Below are positions 59,209-64,000 of a stretch of DNA of 64,000 nt, one piece after another; the stretch's first letter is position 1, and each line of letters begins with the position of its first letter. The notes beneath the pieces are model-generated. The model made no database searches. It saw only the letters and a program-made list of their open reading frames with translations, and was not told the origin of the DNA. Both the position numbers and the translations under genes were made by a program. Origin of the DNA: Haloarcula salina (GTDB lineage: Archaea; Halobacteriota; Halobacteria; Halobacteriales; Haloarculaceae); contig NZ_WRXL01000001.1 of the NCBI RefSeq assembly GCF_010119195.1, forward strand, positions 434,001 to 498,000, in the 5' to 3' direction.

Positions 59209-61425
59209 ATGGATGTCGACCTCGTCGCCGTCGCCATCCTCGGAAACGCGGGCGGAGTGGTCACTACGCTCACCGTCGCGTACATGGCGTCGCAGAATCG
59301 GGACCGGCCCGGCGCGCTCTCGTTCGGCGTCCTTGCCCTCGTGGGAAGCGTCTGGTGTGTAGTCTCGATCGCACAGCTCCTGGCCGCCACGCCGGACGCG
59401 GCCGCAGCGGCCCACGTCGTCGACCGGATCGTCGCGGCACAGGTGGTCGCGCTGTGGCTCGTGTTCGCGCTCATCTACACGGGTCGACGCGAGTGGATCC
59501 GTCCTGGCCGTCTCGCCGCCGTGTTCCTCGCGTCGAACGGCTACGTGCTGTTGCTCCTGACGGCGCCGATTCACGGACTGGTCGAGCCGACGGTACTCCC
59601 CGTCGCACAGCGCGGCGTGACCCTGTTCACCGTGCAGCGAGGAGCGATCTACGCGGTCCAGTCGGCCGTCAGTTACGCCCTGCTCGTCTTCGGATACGTG
59701 CTTCTCGTCGAGTTCCTGTTCGAAGCACGGAACGTCTATCGGAAACAGACCGCGGCCATCGTCGCGGGCGCGGGGCTCCCTCTGGCCGTTTCGATCGCAC
59801 ACAGCACCGGCTTGACGCTCCACCCGGGGCTCGATTTCACGCCGATCGCGTTCTCGCTCAACACGGCACTCGTGGGCTGGGCGCTGTTCGAGGACGACTC
59901 GCTGTCGGTGACGCAACTGTCAGGGGACGGCCTCGTCGACGACCTCCCCGACCCGGTCATCGCGCTGAACGACGAGCGCGTCGTGGTCGATTTCAACGCA
60001 GCGGCCGCGAGCGTGCTCGACCACCCGAACGCGGTGGGAAACACCATCGACGACGTCGCCCCGGGGTTGGTCGAGCAGATCGACCGGGGCGAGGTGTTCA
60101 CCTTCGGCGAGCCGTTCACCTACTACAACCCTCGGACGACGGAGATCACCGACCAGTTCGGCGAGGAGCGCGGCTGCCTGATCGTCCTCCGCGACGTGAC
60201 CGGGCAGCAGCGCCGCCAGGAGCGACTGGAGGCCCTCCAGTCTGCCACCCAGCAGTTCATCGGCGCGGAGACAGCGGAGTCCATCGCGGAGATGTCGGTG
60301 GAGTTCGCGACGGCCGTCCTCGACCAGAACGCGGCCGGCGTGTTCCTCGAACACGACAACCGCCTGGAGCCGACGGTCGTCAGCGAGGCGGTCGACGAAC
60401 AGGTCGACGACGACCTGCTCACCGCGTCGCCTGACGACCAGCCCGACAGCGCGCTCTGGGTGACGTACGAACGCGGCGAGGCACGGACGGTCAGTCTAGA
60501 AGGCGACGGCGTCGGGGCGCTCAGGGCCGCGCTCATGCTCCCGCTCGGCTCACACGGCGTGCTGGCGATCGGGACGACCGACGACGGCGAACTCGCCACG
60601 GAGGACCGGCGTTACGCCGAGGTCCTGGCACAGACCACGCAGGTCGCACTCGACCAGGTAGAGCGCGAGCGCGAGCTCCGGCAGAGCCGCGGGTCGGTCA
60701 AGCGTCGCCGCGAACAGATCGAGTTCTTCAACGGCGTGCTCAGGCACTCGCTGCACAACGCGATGGTGGTCATTCGGGGGCGAGCGGAACACGTCCGCGA
60801 CGACGTGCCCCCGTCGAAGCGCCGCCACCTCGACAGCATCGTCACCTGGTGCGGGCGCCTCACGGACATGAGTGAGACGATCCGCGACATCAACAACACG
60901 GTGACGGCCAGCGAGGCGGAGCGCCTGGAGGTAGTCGACCTCGACGCCACCATCCGGCGGTCGGTCCGGACGCTCAGATCGGAGTACGAGCACCCGTCGA
61001 TCGAGTGTGAGCTGAGCGGCGACCACTACGTCCAGGCGAACAAACTGCTCGAGGAGGTTCTCCTGAGCATCCTCCGCAACGCCGTCGAGCACAACGACGC
61101 CGACACCCCGTCGGTGACGGTGTCGGTGCAGGAAGCCAGCGACTGGCTCCAGGTGCGAATCGCCGACGACGGACCGGGGATCAGCGACGAACTGAAAGCC
61201 ACCGTGTTCGAGCGGGGACTCACGCCCGACCAGACCGCCGGCGGCTTCGGCATCTACTTCGTCTCGGTGATGATGGAACTGTACAACGGCACGCTCTGGT
61301 TCGAGGACAACGAGCCGACCGGGACCGTCGCCGTCCTCGAGTTCCAGCAGGCGTCGACAGCCCAATTCGAGGCGGTGAACCGAGCGCAGAACGCTAGCGA
61401 CGACGGGATCGAGACGGGGCGCTGA
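59209..61425 (+). CDS. Seven-helix membrane sensor histidine kinase with PAS and GAF domains
   Basis: The 738-residue kinase has about seven N-terminal helices (residues 1-215), a PAS domain (240-335, with ALNDERVVVDFNAAAASVLDHP), a GAF domain (345-500), a dimerisation helix with the phospho-accepting His513 in FNGVLRHSLHNAM, and a HATPase (600-730) with the N box LRNAVEHND and G box DDGPGIS. The sensor helices resemble the 7TM class of histidine kinases. A response-regulator gene is not adjacent, so its partner is unknown. The N-terminal ATG at 59209 starts the first helix. The phospho-relay is complete by sequence. Confidence 0.9.
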   Translation: MDVDLVAVAILGNAGGVVTTLTVAYMASQNRDRPGALSFGVLALVGSVWCVVSIAQLLAATPDAAAAAHVVDRIVAAQVVALWLVFALIYTGRREWIRPGRLAAVFLASNGYVLLLLTAPIHGLVEPTVLPVAQRGVTLFTVQRGAIYAVQSAVSYALLVFGYVLLVEFLFEARNVYRKQTAAIVAGAGLPLAVSIAHSTGLTLHPGLDFTPIAFSLNTALVGWALFEDDSLSVTQLSGDGLVDDLPDPVIALNDERVVVDFNAAAASVLDHPNAVGNTIDDVAPGLVEQIDRGEVFTFGEPFTYYNPRTTEITDQFGEERGCLIVLRDVTGQQRRQERLEALQSATQQFIGAETAESIAEMSVEFATAVLDQNAAGVFLEHDNRLEPTVVSEAVDEQVDDDLLTASPDDQPDSALWVTYERGEARTVSLEGDGVGALRAALMLPLGSHGVLAIGTTDDGELATEDRRYAEVLAQTTQVALDQVERERELRQSRGSVKRRREQIEFFNGVLRHSLHNAMVVIRGRAEHVRDDVPPSKRRHLDSIVTWCGRLTDMSETIRDINNTVTASEAERLEVVDLDATIRRSVRTLRSEYEHPSIECELSGDHYVQANKLLEEVLLSILRNAVEHNDADTPSVTVSVQEASDWLQVRIADDGPGISDELKATVFERGLTPDQTAGGFGIYFVSVMMELYNGTLWFEDNEPTGTVAVLEFQQASTAQFEAVNRAQNASDDGIETGR

Positions 61426-61492
61426 CACAGGGAGTTCCCGGACGGCCGGCCAAAGCGCAAACTAAATCCCACGACCGCTGATACGTCGGGGT

Positions 61493-62851
61493 ATGATCGG
61501 CGTCGTCGGCGGCGGTATCGCCGGCCTCTCGGCAGCGTATCGGCTGAAACAGCGCGGCCACGACGTGCGCGTCTTCGAGGCGAGCGAAGACCTCGGCGGA
61601 CTGGCCGCCACCTACGAGACGGCCGGCGACCCAATCGAGAAGTTCTACCATCACCTCTCGAAGTCGGAGGAGACCATCGTCGACCTCGCGGAGGACCTCG
61701 GCCTGGGCGACGCCGTCGAGTGGCGCGTCGGGAAGAACGCCTACTACGTCGACGGCGTCGTCCACCCGATGGACAAGCCCTGGGAGATCCTCTCCTTTCC
61801 CCACTGGAGCCTCTACGACAAGTTCCGGCTGGGGATGCTCACGCTCGATATCGACGTTCGGGGCGGCGTCCCGTCGTTCGACACCTACGAGCGACTGGAG
61901 GACTTCGAGGACGTGCCCGTCGAGCAGTTCGCCCGCGAACACACCACGCAGAACGTCTACGAGACGTTCTTCGAACCGCTGCTCGACGCGAAGTTCGGGA
62001 GCCGAAAAGGCGACGTGAGCGCCGCGTGGCTCCTGGGCCGCATCAAGTTCCGCGGGGAGCGAGACATCCTCAACGGCGAGATCCTCGGCTACTTCGACGG
62101 CGGTTTCGGCCGACTGCTCGACGCGCTCGTCGACGCCGTCGGACGCGAAAACATCGAGACCGGCACGCGCGTGACCGACATCGAGACGAGCGGCGGGCGC
62201 GTCTCGTCGCTGACGGCGACCGACGGCGCGGACTCGACCACCCACGACGTGGACAGCGTCGTCGTGGCGACCATGCCCGACGTTCTGGAGGGGCTGACCG
62301 GCTACGCCTGCGACATCGACTTCCAGGGGACGGTGTGTTCGGTCATCAGCATGGACGAGTCGCTGCTCGACACGTACTGGCTGAACATCGCCGACGACGC
62401 GCCGTTCGGTGCGCTCATCGAGCACACGAACTTCGTCTCGACGGAGCGCTACGGCGGCGAGCACCTGCTGTACGTGGCCCGATACATCCAGGACGAGTCC
62501 GAAGACGTCTGGCAGCAGACCGACGATGAAGTGGCCGAGACGTGGTTCAGCGGCATCGAAGCCCTGTTCCCGCAGTTCGACCGCGGGGCCGTCAACTGGA
62601 TTCGGACGGCCCGAAACCCACGGACTGCGCCGGTGTACGAGCGTGGCTATCTAGACATGGTCGTCCCCTACGACCTCGGCGACGCCGTCGCCGACGGCCT
62701 GTACTACGCCGGCATGGCCTCGCGCGCCCAGTACCCCGAGCGCTCGCTCAACGGCGGCGTCGTCGCCGGCTTCGAGTGCGCCGACCGCATCGACGGCCGC
62801 GACATTGAGGTCGACCGTCCGAACGCCCCGGCGTCGGAATCGGCCGACTGA
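61493..62851 (+). CDS. FAD-dependent oxidoreductase (protoporphyrinogen-oxidase/UDP-galactopyranose mutase-like)
   Basis: The 452-residue flavoprotein opens with the Rossmann signature IGVVGGGIAGLSAAYRL and the FAD-ribose Glu in VFEASEDLGGLA. Motifs FYHHLSKSEETI, FFEPLLDAKFGSR and the C-terminal FAD loop GLYYAGMASRAQYPERSLNGGVVAG are typical of a group of haloarchaeal and bacterial flavoproteins near protoporphyrinogen oxidase and amine oxidases. They often sit in polysaccharide or surface-glycan clusters, but none is visible here. The substrate is unknown. ATG 61493 is the only good start. Confidence 0.86.
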   Translation: MIGVVGGGIAGLSAAYRLKQRGHDVRVFEASEDLGGLAATYETAGDPIEKFYHHLSKSEETIVDLAEDLGLGDAVEWRVGKNAYYVDGVVHPMDKPWEILSFPHWSLYDKFRLGMLTLDIDVRGGVPSFDTYERLEDFEDVPVEQFAREHTTQNVYETFFEPLLDAKFGSRKGDVSAAWLLGRIKFRGERDILNGEILGYFDGGFGRLLDALVDAVGRENIETGTRVTDIETSGGRVSSLTATDGADSTTHDVDSVVVATMPDVLEGLTGYACDIDFQGTVCSVISMDESLLDTYWLNIADDAPFGALIEHTNFVSTERYGGEHLLYVARYIQDESEDVWQQTDDEVAETWFSGIEALFPQFDRGAVNWIRTARNPRTAPVYERGYLDMVVPYDLGDAVADGLYYAGMASRAQYPERSLNGGVVAGFECADRIDGRDIEVDRPNAPASESAD

Positions 62852-63252
62852 CCGCTCCATAGTATTGCACTCGTCTACGTGTGGCCTCCGAATACGTACC
62901 ACTATATATCAATACGCTAATTATCGTCAGACATATGTTAATGCATAAGTAAGTTTTATGATCCAACCACTCCTTGAGCCTACTGTATCGTATCGCGCGT
63001 ACGGTACAGCAAGAACTGGAGTCCTCGGCAGTGGACTCCGATCGGCCGGCCACACCTACCGGGTCACGAGGCCGTGTCGGCCGCGGACCGTGTGAGAGGG
63101 ACTCGCTGGGGGGCGAGGACCGCTCAGAACGCGACGTGGGTCCACACCGCGCGCCGACGTTTCAGGGGTGGGGTTCGTCCGCTCTTCGTTTCAGACTGGG
63201 TACAGCCGCGTGTGGTGATCTGTCGGGCGGCCGCGCGACGCGCAGTCCGGAG
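62852..63252. other. Convergent intergenic region with an AT-rich patch
   Basis: Both neighbouring genes end here. Bases 62890-62975 are much more AT-rich than the surroundings (runs such as ATATATCAATACGCTAATTA and AAGTAAGTTTTATG). The rest returns to normal composition. A frame from 62974 runs rightward but reads like random sequence and overlaps the conserved gene at 63253. I see no tRNA or repeat. Confidence 0.5.
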
Positions 63253-63858
63253 TCAGTCGCCCGCCGCGTTCTCCACGTCGTCGTCGTCGATCACCGGCGC
63301 GTCCGCCGGACTCACGTCGTCGGGTTCTTCCCCGCCGCCGACGACGAGGTCGCCGTCCTCGGTTTCGACGTAGACATCATCCGCGAAGCCGCCGACCGCG
63401 TGGGGGTGTTCCGGGTCGTCCAGTTTCTCCGGCGTCGACGGGGCTTCGGCGACGCCGTCGGCGGGCCGGAACGAACCGAGCGGGTCGTCGATGGTGATAC
63501 CGTGGATCTCGAAGAAGTCCGCGTAGCGCTCGTAGTGCGCTTCGAGTTCCCCGGCCGGGAACTCCATCATCTCCGTCCAGCCGTGGTTGTAGAAGTCGAA
63601 GTTCGCCTGGATGTGCGTGATCTCGCGGGCCTCGGCCTCGGAGTAGTCCGCCCGGAGTGCGGCCACGTAGGTGTCCATCGTCGCGTCGAAGAAGTCGTCG
63701 AGGTGGTCGCGGCGCTCCTCCCGACGGTCCTCGTCGGCCTTCCCGAGGAAGATCTTGGTGTGGAGTTTCACCAGCCCGTAGTTGGCCACCGACCGAACGC
63801 CCGGCGTCGTCAGCGCCTTCTTGCTCGCCCAGTGTCGCGGGTTCTGGTATAGCTTCAT
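63253..63858 (-). CDS. DUF6149-family haloarchaeal protein
   Basis: The 201-residue soluble protein starts MKLYQNPRHWASKKALTTPG and contains GLVKLHTKIFLG and the helical stretch ITHIQANFDFYNHGWTEMMEF, matching a conserved haloarchaeal family known as DUF6149. The C-terminal 50 residues are acidic and disordered. A TTG codon at 63891 opens the same frame 33 bases upstream, but the ATG at 63858 matches the family start. The role is unknown. Confidence 0.8.
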   Translation of the reverse strand: MKLYQNPRHWASKKALTTPGVRSVANYGLVKLHTKIFLGKADEDRREERRDHLDDFFDATMDTYVAALRADYSEAEAREITHIQANFDFYNHGWTEMMEFPAGELEAHYERYADFFEIHGITIDDPLGSFRPADGVAEAPSTPEKLDDPEHPHAVGGFADDVYVETEDGDLVVGGGEEPDDVSPADAPVIDDDDVENAAGD

Positions 63859-63990
63859 CTCGTCGGCGAATACGGGCTGCAGCGCCTTCAAAGACCCGAC
63901 TACCGGTCGATTTCGGCCCGTTTACCGGAGATCTCGCAAACGATACGCAGATAGCAATCCACTTTAAGGCCGATTTCGTACCGTCCGTAC

Positions 63991-64000
63991 ATGAGCACGT
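63991..64000 (+). CDS. Start of a gene running off the window
   Basis: ATGAGCACG (Met-Ser-Thr) at the very end follows ACTTTAAGG at 63961-63969, a TATA-like box 22-30 bases upstream. This is the standard layout for a leaderless haloarchaeal gene, here cut by the window edge. The product cannot be told. Confidence 0.35.

Noticed and set aside
62974-63852. Plus-strand frame over the DUF6149 gene
   Set aside because: The frame is on the opposite strand of a conserved gene, begins with TTG, and is Arg/Gly/Val-biased as expected for a shadow.
1-64000. tRNA, rRNA, CRISPR arrays, insertion sequences
   Set aside because: I looked for tRNA T-arm patterns, repeated spacers and transposase motifs and saw none. 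A covariance-model scan would be needed to be certain for tRNA and small RNA.

Overview
The window comes from the chromosome of a halophilic archaeon (class Halobacteria). The evidence is the high G+C coding sequence, the acidic proteome rich in Asp and Glu, AT-rich promoter boxes about 25-30 bases ahead of many start codons (leaderless transcripts), and typical haloarchaeal genes: CetZ, halocyanin, transcription factor S, NAC, NreA, Cbf5, a HalOD1 protein, TrmB- and PadR-like regulators, and fused FolC-FolP and PurN-PurH. I cannot name the genus. I see no tRNA, rRNA, CRISPR array or transposase, so this looks like a core chromosomal stretch with a few accessory patches.

Layout. 0-10 kb: an XPB-type helicase, a heme-globin aerotaxis transducer broken by one in-frame amber codon, fused folate synthesis (FolC-FolP), two membrane proteins, a formate/nitrite-type channel and fused PurN-PurH. 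10-16 kb: membrane proteins including a PrsW-like protease, adenylosuccinate lyase (purB), an MFS transporter and a phosphoribosyltransferase. 16-24 kb: the lysine (diaminopimelate) genes dapE, lysA, dapD, dapB and dapA, all on the minus strand. They are split by a bactofilin-like membrane protein, another membrane protein and an array of hairpins, and no dapF is present. 24-36 kb: small proteins, a PUA protein, an AEC-type carrier, NAC with a tRNA m1A methyltransferase, transcription factor S, NreA, and RNase HI with its partner gene. 36-44 kb: a PadR regulator with a palindromic operator and a clear terminator, pyrophosphatase, a phosphodiesterase-type enzyme, CetZ, a lipid-binding-fold protein, halocyanin, and an isolated fragment of an adenylate-forming enzyme. 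44-51 kb: dnaJ, then a pilin-like gene, a HalOD1 gene and a TrmB-like regulator, then dnaK and grpE. 51-55 kb: cbf5, cmk, an EMC3-like membrane protein and adk, a block that in many archaea follows secY. 55-58 kb: a large S-layer-type glycoprotein. 58-64 kb: homoserine kinase, a seven-helix sensor kinase, a FAD oxidoreductase and a conserved haloarchaeal protein.

The most striking signals are four DtxR/IdeR-like palindromes ahead of the S-layer-type gene, which suggest metal-controlled surface remodelling; the amber codon just before the heme-ligand histidine of the aerotaxis transducer; the hairpin array after dapD, in which stems keep pairing although their sequences differ; and a dispersed repeat of about 60 bases present twice in opposite orientation.
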